DNA from: Paenibacillus radicis (ex Gao et al. 2016) | GTDB lineage: Bacteria > Bacillota > Bacilli > Paenibacillales > Paenibacillaceae | Direction of reading: 5' to 3' | NCBI RefSeq assembly: GCF_014641555.1 | Contig: NZ_BMHY01000005.1 | Location: forward strand, 365,523 to 429,522 | Length of the DNA stretch: 64,000 bases | In this document: positions 49,937 through 57,936 of the stretch, piece by piece | How the letters are laid out: the number at the start of each line of letters is the position of its first letter | Position numbering within the stretch: the first letter of the stretch is position 1 | Position numbers and translations under genes: made by a program | Notes under the pieces: generated by a model | The model's input: the letters and a program-made list of their open reading frames with translations, nothing else | Told to the model about the DNA's origin: nothing | Databases searched by the model: none

Positions 49937-50629
49937 ATGGAAACGATCCTGTTGGTAGATGATGAGCAGGAAATTATAAAGCTGATGGAGCTCTATTTAA
50001 CGAATGAAGGCTATCGGCTGCTTAAAGCGTCTGATGGCTTGGAAGCGTTGGAGCAGCTGCGTCATAATCATATCGATCTGATTATTCTGGACGTCATGAT
50101 GCCGCGGATGGATGGCCTGGAGGCTTGCATGAAAATTCGCGAGGAGCATCATATTCCGATTATTATGTTGTCGGCCAAAAGCCAGGATATCGATAAAATC
50201 GCCGGGCTTAGCATTGGGGCAGACGATTATGTGGCCAAGCCGTTCAGCCCGTTGGTGCTGGTGGCGAGGGTGAAATCGCAGCTGCGACGCTATAAAAGAT
50301 TCAAGGGAGCCGAGGCTAAAAATGCCGATGAAATCATCATCGACGATCTCGTCATTAATACGGCTATGCATACGGTATTCGTCGACCAGCAGGAGGTTAA
50401 GCTGACACCGCGTGAATTCGCGATTTTGCATCTGTTGGCTATTAACCGAGGCATCGTACTTAGTATGGATAGAATTTACGAAGCCGTATGGAATGAGCCG
50501 TTCATGGAGTCGAAAAATACGGTTATGGTCCATATTCGCAAGCTGCGGGAGAAGATTGAGAAAAACGCACAAACCCCGAAATTCATCAAGACGGTATGGG
50601 GCATCGGTTACAAAATGGAATCGCTATAG
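49937..50629 (+). CDS. OmpR/PhoB-family response regulator
   Basis: 231 residues. Receiver domain METILLVDDEQEIIKLMELY with phospho-acceptor Asp52 in ILDVMMPR and Lys in YVAKPFSP; C-terminal winged helix with VKLTPREFAILHLLAIN and VHIRKLREKIE, ending in KTVWGIGYKME. ATG 49937 lies 9 bases after AGAGGTG. The kinase gene follows after 21 bp. Together they resemble VanRS-like cell-envelope systems, and the third gene encodes a surface deacetylase, a likely output. Confidence 0.9.
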   Translation: METILLVDDEQEIIKLMELYLTNEGYRLLKASDGLEALEQLRHNHIDLIILDVMMPRMDGLEACMKIREEHHIPIIMLSAKSQDIDKIAGLSIGADDYVAKPFSPLVLVARVKSQLRRYKRFKGAEAKNADEIIIDDLVINTAMHTVFVDQQEVKLTPREFAILHLLAINRGIVLSMDRIYEAVWNEPFMESKNTVMVHIRKLREKIEKNAQTPKFIKTVWGIGYKMESL

Positions 50630-50650
50630 AACGAAAGGGCGGCGATTAAC

Positions 50651-52018
50651 GTGGACGTACAGCGGAAAAGAATTCTGCTGCTTATTGGGGCTGTTGCGGC
50701 CTTTATAATCGTGCTGGTGGGGCGGGCCGTCTTATCCGTACTTATTCAGATCGAGCCCTATGATTACCCGCTCATTTGGATGGTGGAGCATATCGGTTCA
50801 GGGCCGATTATGCTTGTAACTGGTTTGCTGCTCTTTGCCATCTTTTATTTCGGGATGCGTGACCGGATGCGTAACAGCAAGCAGAGAACCTCCAAGGCTG
50901 AACGGGAGCTGGAACAGCTAGAGGCAAGAGGGAGCGGGACAGGACTATTTCGGACGCTGCGGTGGAGGTTTTTGCTCATTTTCATCGTCAGCATGGTTAT
51001 AACCGGATGCCTGCTCGTCATCGGGCATGCTTTTATTTCTTATCTGATTTTTAAAGATCCGCATAACCCGGGTTTAAAATGGATCATTAACAACGTCGGC
51101 TCGCCCATATTAATGACGATTAGCGGAATTCTGCTGTTTTTTATCGTGTTTTATTTGACGACAAGCTCGATGATCGGTTACTTGAAGCAGATTACGACAG
51201 GCTTGCAGGAGATTGCCAAAGGACAGTTGGATCATTCCATTCCGGTGAAAACGACGGATGAGCTTGGACTGCTGGCCCATAATATCAACCGGATGAGCCG
51301 GCAGCTCAGCCTCTCAATCGAAGAGGAGCGTAACGCCGAGAAGGCGAAAAACGATCTGATTACCGGCGTATCCCACGACTTGCGCACCCCGCTCACTTCT
51401 ATACTGGGTTTCCTGGAAGCCATCGAAGACGACCGCTATAAGGATGAGGTCGAGCTGCGTTACTACGTCAATATTGCCCATGAAAAATCACGCGGACTGA
51501 AGCGTCTGATCGATGATCTGTTTGAATATACCAAATACAATAATCAAGATGAGCTGGATATTAGGGAGCTGGACCTGATTGGCTTCCTTCGCCAGTTGGC
51601 TGAGGAATTTGTGCCCAGTCTGACCAAAGCGGACATGGTTTGCCGAATTGATGCGCCGGACGGAGCGATGTTAATTGCTGCGGATGGAGAAAGTCTCGTA
51701 CGTGCTTTCGAGAATCTTATAGCCAACGCTATTAATTACGGCTCGCAGGGCAAATATCTCGATATCCGCGTTTCAATGGAAGACCAGCAGGCGATCGTCG
51801 CTTTCGCCAATTACGGGGAACCGATTCCGAAACAGGAATTGCCGCGCCTATTTGAGCGCTTTTACCGGGTGGAGCAGTCACGCTCCAAGCATACGGGCGG
51901 AAGCGGTCTTGGACTGGCGATCGTGAAAAGCATCGTCGAACGGCATCAAGGCTCTATTTCGGTTCGAAGCAGCAAGAAGGAGACGGTGTTCGAAATTCGG
52001 CTGCCGCTCCAACCTTAA
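50651..52018 (+). CDS. Sensor histidine kinase (VanS-like layout)
   Basis: 455 residues. Unusually it has two pairs of membrane helices: about 8-31 and 52-70, then, after a charged linker, about 107-130 and 151-173; the two pairs share an IxxxxGSPIxM-like pattern, suggesting an internal duplication. HAMP (YLKQITTGLQEIAKGQLDH), HisKA (GVSHDLRTPLTSI, His242) and HATPase (NAINYG, RSKHTGGSGLGLAIVKSIV) follow. Start GTG 50651 follows AAAGGGCGGCG. Forms an operon with the regulator upstream. Confidence 0.88.
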   Translation: MDVQRKRILLLIGAVAAFIIVLVGRAVLSVLIQIEPYDYPLIWMVEHIGSGPIMLVTGLLLFAIFYFGMRDRMRNSKQRTSKAERELEQLEARGSGTGLFRTLRWRFLLIFIVSMVITGCLLVIGHAFISYLIFKDPHNPGLKWIINNVGSPILMTISGILLFFIVFYLTTSSMIGYLKQITTGLQEIAKGQLDHSIPVKTTDELGLLAHNINRMSRQLSLSIEEERNAEKAKNDLITGVSHDLRTPLTSILGFLEAIEDDRYKDEVELRYYVNIAHEKSRGLKRLIDDLFEYTKYNNQDELDIRELDLIGFLRQLAEEFVPSLTKADMVCRIDAPDGAMLIAADGESLVRAFENLIANAINYGSQGKYLDIRVSMEDQQAIVAFANYGEPIPKQELPRLFERFYRVEQSRSKHTGGSGLGLAIVKSIVERHQGSISVRSSKKETVFEIRLPLQP

Positions 52019-52023
52019 ACCCG

Positions 52024-52074
52024 TTTAAGCGAACGTTAAGGATTTGATAAGCTTTTCCGCCGGAAGGCGTTAAG
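52024..52074 (+). promoter_or_regulatory. Phased TTAAG direct repeats before the deacetylase
   Basis: TTTAAG (52024-52029), GTTAAG (52035-52040) and GTTAAG (52069-52074) are spaced 11 and 34 bp, near whole turns of DNA, as for OmpR-type regulators. A possible -10 TATACT lies at 52085-52090 without a good -35. Confidence 0.45.
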
Positions 52075-52078
52075 AAGC

Positions 52079-52119
52079 GCCCTCTATACTTATCCCTATC
52101 GATAAGAAATAGAGGGGGC
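52079..52119 (+). other. Hairpin that would hide the deacetylase RBS
   Basis: CCCTCTAT (52080-52087) pairs with ATAGAGGG (52109-52116), and CTTATC (52089-52094) with GATAAG (52101-52106). The right arm contains the ribosome site AGAGGGGG of the next gene. Read-through transcripts from the two-component genes would fold this way; transcripts starting near 52097 would not. Confidence 0.5.
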
Positions 52120-52125
52120 TTTATT

Positions 52126-53310
52126 TTGTTTAAAATTCGTCATGTCTTATTACTGCTAGTGCTGTTAGTTGGTCTTCTGAGCGCATGCCAGCAGACATCC
52201 AATCCGTCAACGGAGGTAGGCTTTGTCGTCAATGGCGTGAAGCTGGCGGAGCCGCCGGCTGTAACGATGAAAGACGGACAAATGCTGGTGTCTTCAGCGT
52301 TTATTGAACAGCATTTTCAGAAAAAGATTGAAGCAGTGGCCGCCTCTGCAGAAACGGGCAGCAGTTCGGTCTACTATTCCAACAAAGTTGCCGTATTGAT
52401 GTACCATGATATCGGAACAAAGCCGGCATCCGGGACGAAGCAGCTTTCGAGCGAACGGTTTGAAAGCCAAATGTCGCTGCTGAAGGAGAATGGCTTCCAT
52501 GTGATCGACATCGGGCAATATACGGAGTTCATAAGAAACGGAGGATCGGTTCCGGATAATGCTGTGCTGCTGACGTTTGACGACGGCTATGAAAGCTTCT
52601 ACAACGTGGCCTATCCGGTGCTAAAGAAATACGAATATCCGGCTGTGAATTTCGTAATCGTATCGGCTATTGATAAGCGAACGGGTTTGGCTAAGCTGAC
52701 CTGGGATCAGATGAGGGAGATGCAGAAGTCGGGCATGTCGTTTTACAGTCATACGTATGATTTGCATCATTACGGGGAAGCCGATGCGGACGGAGGGACG
52801 AAACCGCTAATGACCGTTCGTCTTTATAATAAGGAAACGGGGAAGACGGAGACTGATGCCGTTTATGTAAAGCGAATTGTCAATGATCTGGCTTTAGCGG
52901 AGAAGCGTTTGAAGGAGGAGCTGGGAAATGAACGGGGCATTTTAGCATTTCCATATGGTGCATTCAACGAAGAAGTGCTGAGAGAGCTGGAACCGCTCGG
53001 GGTTGAGCTTTCATTCACGGTGAAGGAAGGGTTGAATGCTGCCGGGCAGGTCAATGGCTTCCGTATGAATGGAGCGAAGGATGGCGAGACGGCAGAGCAG
53101 TTGATCGATAAACTGAAGCGCGGGGGGAAGTCTGCCATCGAAGGGGACGCGGTTGGCATCCGCATAGATGGTGAAGAAGCCGTGTTTACAGGCATGCTGT
53201 CAGTGAAAGAGGAAGAGGGACTGATGATTCCGCTGCGGGAATTTTGCAATAGCTATCAGATTGAAGTCCATTGGGACAATAAGAAAAAGCAGGTATCGCT
53301 GAGATCGTAG
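52126..53310 (+). CDS. Lipoprotein polysaccharide deacetylase, second paralogue
   Basis: 394 residues with the same architecture as the protein at 3778-4989: lipobox LLSACQQ (Cys near 22), an N-terminal stalk-like repeat (FVVNGVKLAEPPAVTM), NodB domain with VAVLMYHDIG, LLTFDDGYESFYN and SHTYDLHHYG, AFPYGAFNEE, and a C-terminal repeat (IPLREFCNSYQIEVHW). The enzyme should act on wall polysaccharide outside the membrane. Start TTG 52126 follows AGAGGGGG by 7 bases. It lies 107 bp after a VanS-like kinase gene, with direct repeats and an RBS-masking hairpin between, implying control by that system. The first paralogue lacks such a neighbour. Confidence 0.87.
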   Translation: MFKIRHVLLLLVLLVGLLSACQQTSNPSTEVGFVVNGVKLAEPPAVTMKDGQMLVSSAFIEQHFQKKIEAVAASAETGSSSVYYSNKVAVLMYHDIGTKPASGTKQLSSERFESQMSLLKENGFHVIDIGQYTEFIRNGGSVPDNAVLLTFDDGYESFYNVAYPVLKKYEYPAVNFVIVSAIDKRTGLAKLTWDQMREMQKSGMSFYSHTYDLHHYGEADADGGTKPLMTVRLYNKETGKTETDAVYVKRIVNDLALAEKRLKEELGNERGILAFPYGAFNEEVLRELEPLGVELSFTVKEGLNAAGQVNGFRMNGAKDGETAEQLIDKLKRGGKSAIEGDAVGIRIDGEEAVFTGMLSVKEEEGLMIPLREFCNSYQIEVHWDNKKKQVSLRS

Positions 53311-53353
53311 TATGGTGCAAAAGCAGCGTCACGGCTCCAGTCTAATACGAAAA

Positions 53354-53384
53354 AAAGGCGGGCGCCCCTGAGGGAAGCTCGCCT
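53354..53384. terminator. Bidirectional terminator
   Basis: AAGGCGGGC pairs with GCTCGCCTT (one G-T pair), flanked by A7 on the left and TTTTT soon after on the right. It serves the convergent deacetylase and dehydrogenase genes. Confidence 0.75.
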
Positions 53385-53408
53385 TCTGTTTTTACCTTAT
53401 AGCAGCGC

Positions 53409-54458
53409 TTATTCCGCTTTTACAAGTATCTTCACATGATTTTTCTCTTTCAGCAGAGCTTCAAAGCCCTCTCCCACCACATCGTCCAGCTTGATCCGTT
53501 TGGTGACCAATTTTTCAGCCGAGAAGTAGCCCTGCGCCATCAAGCTGATAACGGCTGGAAATACGTTTCGGTAGCCGATGATCCCTTTGATCGTCCGTTC
53601 CATCATGACTACGTTGTTAGGCTTAATAGATGCTTCCTTCTCGAAAATGCTGACGATCATCAGCTCGCCGCCGATTTTCGTCGAATTAAGCGCTTGTGTG
53701 AGGACAGGCGGTACGCCTGTGACCTCGTAGGCGACGTCGGCTCCGCCGTTCGTCCGTTTATGAATTTCATCCACCACATCATATTGTTGCGGGTCAATGA
53801 CGATGGCGCCAAGCTCAGCCGCCTTTTGCTTACGTTCAGGGGACAGCTCGACGGCATAGATTTCGGCTGCGCCGGAAGCTTTCAAAGCTTCAATAACGAG
53901 CAGGCCGATTGGGCCAGCGCCGAATACGACTGCTTTATCGCCGACTTTAAGCTTGCTTTGACGAACAGCGTGGAGCGCAACAGCGGAAGGCTCGACAAGA
54001 GCGCCTTGCTCATAAGAAATGCTGTCCGGAATTTTGTGGACCATGTATTCTTCAGCAGCTACATATTCGGAGAAACCGCCGCCGCCTCCAGCAAGACCGA
54101 GGAAGCCCATTGTGGAACAAAGGTTGTAGTACCCGGCTTTGCAGGCATCGCATTTGCCGCAAGCATAAATAGGCTCTACAACGACGCGATCGCCAACACT
54201 TACTTTCGTTACGCCCTCGCCAATTTCGACGACTTGTCCGGAAAATTCATGCCCCATTACGATAGGGGCTTTTTCACCAGTGATGGGATGAGGGGCGTTC
54301 TCTGGAATGAAAATTGGGCCAGCTGTATATTCATGCAAGTCGCTGCCGCAAATGCCGCACCATTCGACTTTAATCTTTACTTTGCCAGGTTGAGCGGCGG
54401 GTTCTTCAATGTGATCAAGACGCAAATCCTTCTGGCCATGCCATCTTAATGCTTTCAT
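53409..54458 (-). CDS. bdhA: Zinc alcohol dehydrogenase, butanediol-dehydrogenase-like
   Basis: 349 residues of the medium-chain zinc dehydrogenase family. Catalytic zinc region VEWCGICGSDLHEY and MGHEFSG; structural zinc cysteines in CGKCDACKAGYYNLC; Rossmann motif VVFGAGPIGLL. The IPENAPHPITGEKAPIVMGH segment and overall length match (R,R)-2,3-butanediol dehydrogenase (acetoin reduction); sorbitol-type dehydrogenases are the alternative. ATG 54458 lies ~10 bases after GGGAG; upstream in-frame starts are too close to or above the site. Divergent from a LacI regulator, with a GGAAACGTTTCC palindrome just after its promoter, so repression by that regulator (or CcpA) is inferred. Confidence 0.82.
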   Translation of the reverse strand: MKALRWHGQKDLRLDHIEEPAAQPGKVKIKVEWCGICGSDLHEYTAGPIFIPENAPHPITGEKAPIVMGHEFSGQVVEIGEGVTKVSVGDRVVVEPIYACGKCDACKAGYYNLCSTMGFLGLAGGGGGFSEYVAAEEYMVHKIPDSISYEQGALVEPSAVALHAVRQSKLKVGDKAVVFGAGPIGLLVIEALKASGAAEIYAVELSPERKQKAAELGAIVIDPQQYDVVDEIHKRTNGGADVAYEVTGVPPVLTQALNSTKIGGELMIVSIFEKEASIKPNNVVMMERTIKGIIGYRNVFPAVISLMAQGYFSAEKLVTKRIKLDDVVGEGFEALLKEKNHVKILVKAE

Positions 54459-54497
54459 CTCGTTCATCTCCCTGCAATATAGGAATGCAAATACGAC

Positions 54498-54577
54498 ACT
54501 TGTATTTTCGGAAATATACAAGTCATTTAGGAAACGTTTCCGTAAAATACTATGTCACTAAATCGACAATTTGTCAA
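54498..54577 (-). promoter_or_regulatory. Dehydrogenase promoter and operators
   Basis: On the minus strand a perfect -35 TTGACA (54572-54577) is followed after 17 bases by CATAGT (54549-54554). GGAAACGTTTCC (54530-54541), a perfect LacI-family palindrome, lies at the start of transcription. Further down, ACTTGTAT (54498-54505) and ATACAAGT (54516-54523) form an 8-bp-armed inverted repeat. Confidence 0.6.
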
Positions 54578-54604
54578 CGGCGATGAGACATCGATAAAGC
54601 CATA

Positions 54605-54671
54605 TTCAACATCAAAACCAGCTATGGTATACTGAAAAACAGTTCATGTAAATGATCGTGGAAACGATTTC
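54605..54671 (+). promoter_or_regulatory. LacI-gene promoter and auto-operator
   Basis: Extended -10 TGGTATACT (54625-54633) with a poor -35 TTCAAC 17 bases upstream. GGAAACGATTTC (54660-54671), close to the palindrome at 54530, sits in the leader, suggesting autoregulation. Confidence 0.5.
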
Positions 54672-54693
54672 GATCAGTTGGGAAGTGCTGGAT

Positions 54694-55722
54694 TTGGACA
54701 AAATTAAAGTGACAATCGAAGATGTAGCTGCGCGAGCCGGTGTAGGGATTGCAACGGTATCTAGAGCGATTAACAATATGGGCGGCATTAGCGCCAAGAC
54801 GAAGGCAAAGGTGCTGGAAGCTGTCGAGGAGCTGGGATTTATTCCGAACTCCAACGCGCAAAATTTAAAGCTTCGTCAGACGAAGCAGATCGCGCTCGCT
54901 GTACCAGATGTTCGCAATGCCTTTATCCCGGAAATTGCTTATTCCGTCGAACAGGTTGCGAAGCATTACGGTTATCGCGTCATTCAGATTAATACATTGG
55001 GAAATGTAAGATCGGAACTGGAGCTGCTGCGCGATGTGAAGAAGCTTCATGCAGACGGACTTATTATTTTACCGCTCGCTTATCCAGAGACACTCAAAGA
55101 CTTGATCAATAAAGCGAGGCTTCCGATCTCCATCATTAATTACGGAAAGAAGCTAAAAACCGAGATTAAAGCCGATATTGTCAGTCTTTCCACGCAAGAG
55201 GGACAGCTCGTTATGGAGCACTTGCAGCGTATAGGCAGAACGAGAATCGGTTACGCGGGCGCGCCAAAGGAAATTATTGAGGAGCGGTACTTTGCCTATG
55301 AAGATGCGCTGGATCACGTCGACCGGTCTTTGGTCTATTTCGGTGACGACTTTTCAATCCAGACAGGGGCCAGAGCGGCGGATTATTTCGTAGGTTTGAC
55401 CCATATGCCCGACGCCATCTATGCCGGTAATGATATGGTTGCCGTGGGGCTGCTCAATCGCTTGAAGGAGTTAGGTATTCGCGTTCCAGAGGATATCGCC
55501 ATCGTTGGCATCGACAATAATCTATTGTGTACCATCACGACGCCACAGATCAGTTCGGTCTCTATTATGGGCGCAGAAGTAGCCAAAGTGGCAACGGAGC
55601 TTCTGCTGCAGCGAATTCAAGAGCAGAAAACCGGCTTTTACGAGCGGGTTCAGTTTGAGCCTAGACTGATTGTTCGTGAATCCAGCCTGGCGCGTACCCG
55701 CAGCACCCAGCAAATCGAGTAA
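54694..55722 (+). CDS. LacI-family transcriptional regulator
   Basis: 342 residues. LacI helix-turn-helix VTIEDVAARAGVGIATVSRA followed by the hinge KVLEAVEELGFIPNSNAQNL, then a periplasmic-binding-protein-like sugar domain (QIALAVPDVRNAFIPEIAYS; DAIYAGNDMVAVGLLNRLK; VPEDIAIVGIDNN). TTG 54694 is preferred (GGGAAG 8 bases before) because it places the HTH at residue 5-25 as in family members; an ATG at 54652 would add 14 residues. It probably controls the divergent dehydrogenase and itself through GGAAACGnTTnC operators. The effector is unknown. Confidence 0.88.
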   Translation: MDKIKVTIEDVAARAGVGIATVSRAINNMGGISAKTKAKVLEAVEELGFIPNSNAQNLKLRQTKQIALAVPDVRNAFIPEIAYSVEQVAKHYGYRVIQINTLGNVRSELELLRDVKKLHADGLIILPLAYPETLKDLINKARLPISIINYGKKLKTEIKADIVSLSTQEGQLVMEHLQRIGRTRIGYAGAPKEIIEERYFAYEDALDHVDRSLVYFGDDFSIQTGARAADYFVGLTHMPDAIYAGNDMVAVGLLNRLKELGIRVPEDIAIVGIDNNLLCTITTPQISSVSIMGAEVAKVATELLLQRIQEQKTGFYERVQFEPRLIVRESSLARTRSTQQIE

Positions 55723-55823
55723 AGGGTAAGGGAAGCGGCCTAGTCCCATTCGATCCTTCTCTGAATATTCTACAAAGAAGAAGTAGAGTGTAAGAGAAGG
55801 AATACCGATAGGGAAGTGATGCA

Positions 55824-56390
55824 ATGGGAATGGAGTCGCTGCTGGCGATTCATCCGCCAAGGTTTTTGAATGGGAATACGTATATTGGCCCTTACACATA
55901 CGGTACGCCGGTCGTATTGGCCTATAGCTCAACCAATACAGTCGTCATCGGCAAGTTTTGCTCAATCGGCGGAACGACAATTATGCTGGGAGGAAACCAT
56001 CGTTATGATTGGGGGACGACCTATCCGTTCAGTGCATTTATGCCTGAGCACGGTCATACTCCCGGCGTTACCTGGTCCAAAGGCAATGTCTTGATCGGTC
56101 ACGATGTATGGATCGGCATCTGCTCTACCATCATGTCCGGCGTAACGGTGGGACATGGCGCGTGCATCGGCACAGGCTCGGTCGTCACCAAGGACATTCC
56201 TCCTTATGCTATTGCAGCTGGCAATCCGGCCCGCGTCGTCAAGTATCGTTTCCCGCAAAATATTATCGATGGCCTCCTTCGCATCCAATGGTGGGACTGG
56301 GAGCCGCATCAGATCGAACCGGCCATTCCGCTGCTGATGTCGAATGATTTTTTCGGATTGTTCCGCTATGCGAAATCGATAGGAAAATAA
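55824..56390 (+). CDS. CatB/Vat-type hexapeptide O-acetyltransferase
   Basis: 188 residues of left-handed beta-helix. Hexapeptide turns are visible (VVIGKFCSIGGTTIMLGG; VLIGHDVWIGICSTIMSGVT; ACIGTGSVVTKDIPPYAIAA; NPARVVKYRF). The catalytic His lies in LGGNHRYDWGTTYPF, as in xenobiotic acetyltransferases (virginiamycin/chloramphenicol type B), which use acetyl-CoA. Substrate may be an antibiotic or a cell-surface sugar; chromosomal members are often of unknown role. Start ATG 55824 follows GGGAAGTGA. Short terminator follows. Confidence 0.88.
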   Translation: MGMESLLAIHPPRFLNGNTYIGPYTYGTPVVLAYSSTNTVVIGKFCSIGGTTIMLGGNHRYDWGTTYPFSAFMPEHGHTPGVTWSKGNVLIGHDVWIGICSTIMSGVTVGHGACIGTGSVVTKDIPPYAIAAGNPARVVKYRFPQNIIDGLLRIQWWDWEPHQIEPAIPLLMSNDFFGLFRYAKSIGK

Positions 56391-56397
56391 GCTGTCC

Positions 56398-56428
56398 AGC
56401 CGCCGGTATTCCTTACAGGCGGCTCTTT
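56398..56428 (+). terminator. Acetyltransferase gene terminator
   Basis: AGCCGCC pairs with GGCGGCT and is followed by CTTTGTT. Confidence 0.7.
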
Positions 56429-56466
56429 GTTATGCAGGAGAGGCTCCATATTGTTGCTAAAAACCG

Positions 56467-56553
56467 TTTCGGAAACGTTTGCAAAAAAGACATTTACAAT
56501 ATTTTCTTGTTGTTGTAGTATTTGAGTAGATATTTTCGCAAACGTTTCCGAAA
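56467..56553 (+). promoter_or_regulatory. Paired inverted LacI-type operators
   Basis: TTTCGGAAACGTTTGC (56467-56482) recurs in opposite orientation as GCAAACGTTTCCGAAA (56538-56553), about 71 bp apart. A DNA loop between two LacI-family dimers is plausible. The intervening AT-rich DNA probably holds the promoter, though no consensus pair is clear. Confidence 0.65.
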
Positions 56554-56590
56554 AGGGGAGGAAGCAATCATGGCGCGCTGGCAGCGTTAG
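56553..56590 (+). pseudogene. RBS and start of a lost gene (six codons)
   Basis: A strong AAGGGGAGG (near 56553-56559) is followed by ATG 56570 and MARWQR, then TAG at 56588-56590. The next frame stays open for ~45 codons (ALAALGPLLQMPGDVGRQIP) before a stop. An operator-controlled gene has apparently been deleted or disrupted here. Confidence 0.4.
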
Positions 56591-56706
56591 GCCCGCTGTT
56601 GCAGATGCCAGGCGATGTAGGCCGCCAGATCCCGTTCGAGCAGCAGGAGTCCGCAGACGCAGTAGTAAAGCCGAATCGGAGCAGGCAAAGATTGCAGATA
56701 ATGCAA
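56587..56706 (-). CDS. Possible 39-residue ORF of unknown status
   Basis: The minus strand reads LHYLQSLPAPIRLYYCVCGL then LLLERDLAAYIAWHLQQRA, a composition that looks protein-like, but it starts only at TTG with no ribosome site. It may be a fragment of an old gene. The remainder of 56391-56816 is non-coding. Confidence 0.2.
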   Translation of the reverse strand: MHYLQSLPAPIRLYYCVCGLLLLERDLAAYIAWHLQQRA

Positions 56707-56715
56707 GCGCTTACA
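56702..56715. promoter_or_regulatory. Catabolite-responsive element (cre)
   Basis: TGCAAGCGCTTACA matches TGWAANCGNTNWCA at 13 of 14 positions (read on either strand). It lies 102 bp before the second LacI gene, suggesting CcpA control of it or of the lost gene. Confidence 0.55.
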
Positions 56716-56816
56716 TAAATACTAATGCAATCTTTCTCTCGCCTATTGCAGGCAGCATGCTGCTCCTACTGGCCGGCCGCCGCCGGATTTCTTCCCGTTG
56801 AACAAGGAGGGCTGCT

Positions 56817-57866
56817 ATGAGACCAACAATCAAGAACATCGCGTTAGAGCTGCAACTGGCAGTCAGCACCGTATCCCGGGCGCTGAACGGCAGCTACGGT
56901 GTACACCCGAAGACCATTGAACGTGTTCAGCAGAAAGCCCGGGAGCTCGGCTATGTGCCGGATCTCGGCGCCCAGCAGCTTGCTGGCAAACGAAGCAATT
57001 TCATCGGCGTATTCTCGCCGGAGTTCGATTTCGAGGCGACGCCGGAATTTGCGGAGCTGTTCCCTCCTATGCACAAGGCGCTCCGGTTGCTTGGCAAGGA
57101 TGTGCTTGTCTTTTCAGTACCGTTCTTTGACTACGAGCCCGGCAAGCTGGAGCAATGGGTTGCCTTGCGCAATCTCTCCGGCATCATTGTGCTGCCCGGC
57201 TTTGGCAGGGATCATCCAATGCTGCTAGAGGCGCTTGTGCTGGAAATGCCTTGTGTTAATTTTAGCGGCGCATGCGGTCCCCGCTGCTCGACATTTACAG
57301 GCGGCGATCATCTCGGCGGAAAGCAGGCAGGCGCTTATTTGGGAGAACTGGGGCATTTGCGAGTTGGCATTCTAAGCGGTCCGGAATCGCTTCGTATATG
57401 CAGGGACCGGTACTTGGGTTTTCGAGAGGGCTATGAGCAGAGCACCGGCTATTCGCCGCCAGATATGCCAATGGCTTTCGGTGATTTCAGCGGAGCAAGC
57501 GGGGGGAGCGGTGCGCTGGAGCTGTGGCGTGAGAATCCCGACATTACGGCGATTTTCTGCATGAATGACTTGATGGCGATGGGCGCTGTTGCGGCGCTGA
57601 GCGAAGCGGGAGTCCGCATCCCCGAGGAACTATCCGTCATCGGCTATGACGGTGCTTTCTTTACCGCCTATACGAATCCTCCGCTGACGACAATCCGCCA
57701 TCCGTATGAACGGCTGGGCGAACGGGCTGTCGAACTGCTCATGGATTTGATCGACGGAGGTACGGGTCTCGTATTCGACGGTCTGCCGCCGCAATTAATT
57801 AGACGGAGAACGACATCGCCTTACATGAATGAGGACGCAGCAGGCAAGACGACAGATGCGGTGTGA
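56817..57866 (+). CDS. LacI-family transcriptional regulator (second)
   Basis: 349 residues. HTH TIKNIALELQLAVSTVSRAL and hinge KARELGYVPDLGAQQLAGKR, then the sugar-binding domain (SNFIGVFSPEFDFEATPEFA; DITAIFCMNDLMAMGAVAAL; RIPEELSVIGYDG). Start ATG 56817 follows AAGGAGGG. The paired GGAAACGTTTGC operators ~300 bp upstream may be its targets. It ends 70 bp before an ABC export operon; whether it controls those genes is not evident, as no operator was seen directly before 57937. Confidence 0.88.
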   Translation: MRPTIKNIALELQLAVSTVSRALNGSYGVHPKTIERVQQKARELGYVPDLGAQQLAGKRSNFIGVFSPEFDFEATPEFAELFPPMHKALRLLGKDVLVFSVPFFDYEPGKLEQWVALRNLSGIIVLPGFGRDHPMLLEALVLEMPCVNFSGACGPRCSTFTGGDHLGGKQAGAYLGELGHLRVGILSGPESLRICRDRYLGFREGYEQSTGYSPPDMPMAFGDFSGASGGSGALELWRENPDITAIFCMNDLMAMGAVAALSEAGVRIPEELSVIGYDGAFFTAYTNPPLTTIRHPYERLGERAVELLMDLIDGGTGLVFDGLPPQLIRRRTTSPYMNEDAAGKTTDAV

Positions 57867-57936
57867 CTACATAGGAAACAGCAGCAGGAGCAAGTGACTT
57901 TATGCCAAGGAAAGAGAGACGACGGGGGCTGATGAA

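Noticed and set aside
53436..54449. 337-codon plus-strand frame
   Set aside because: Antisense to the zinc dehydrogenase, which shows all zinc and nucleotide motifs.
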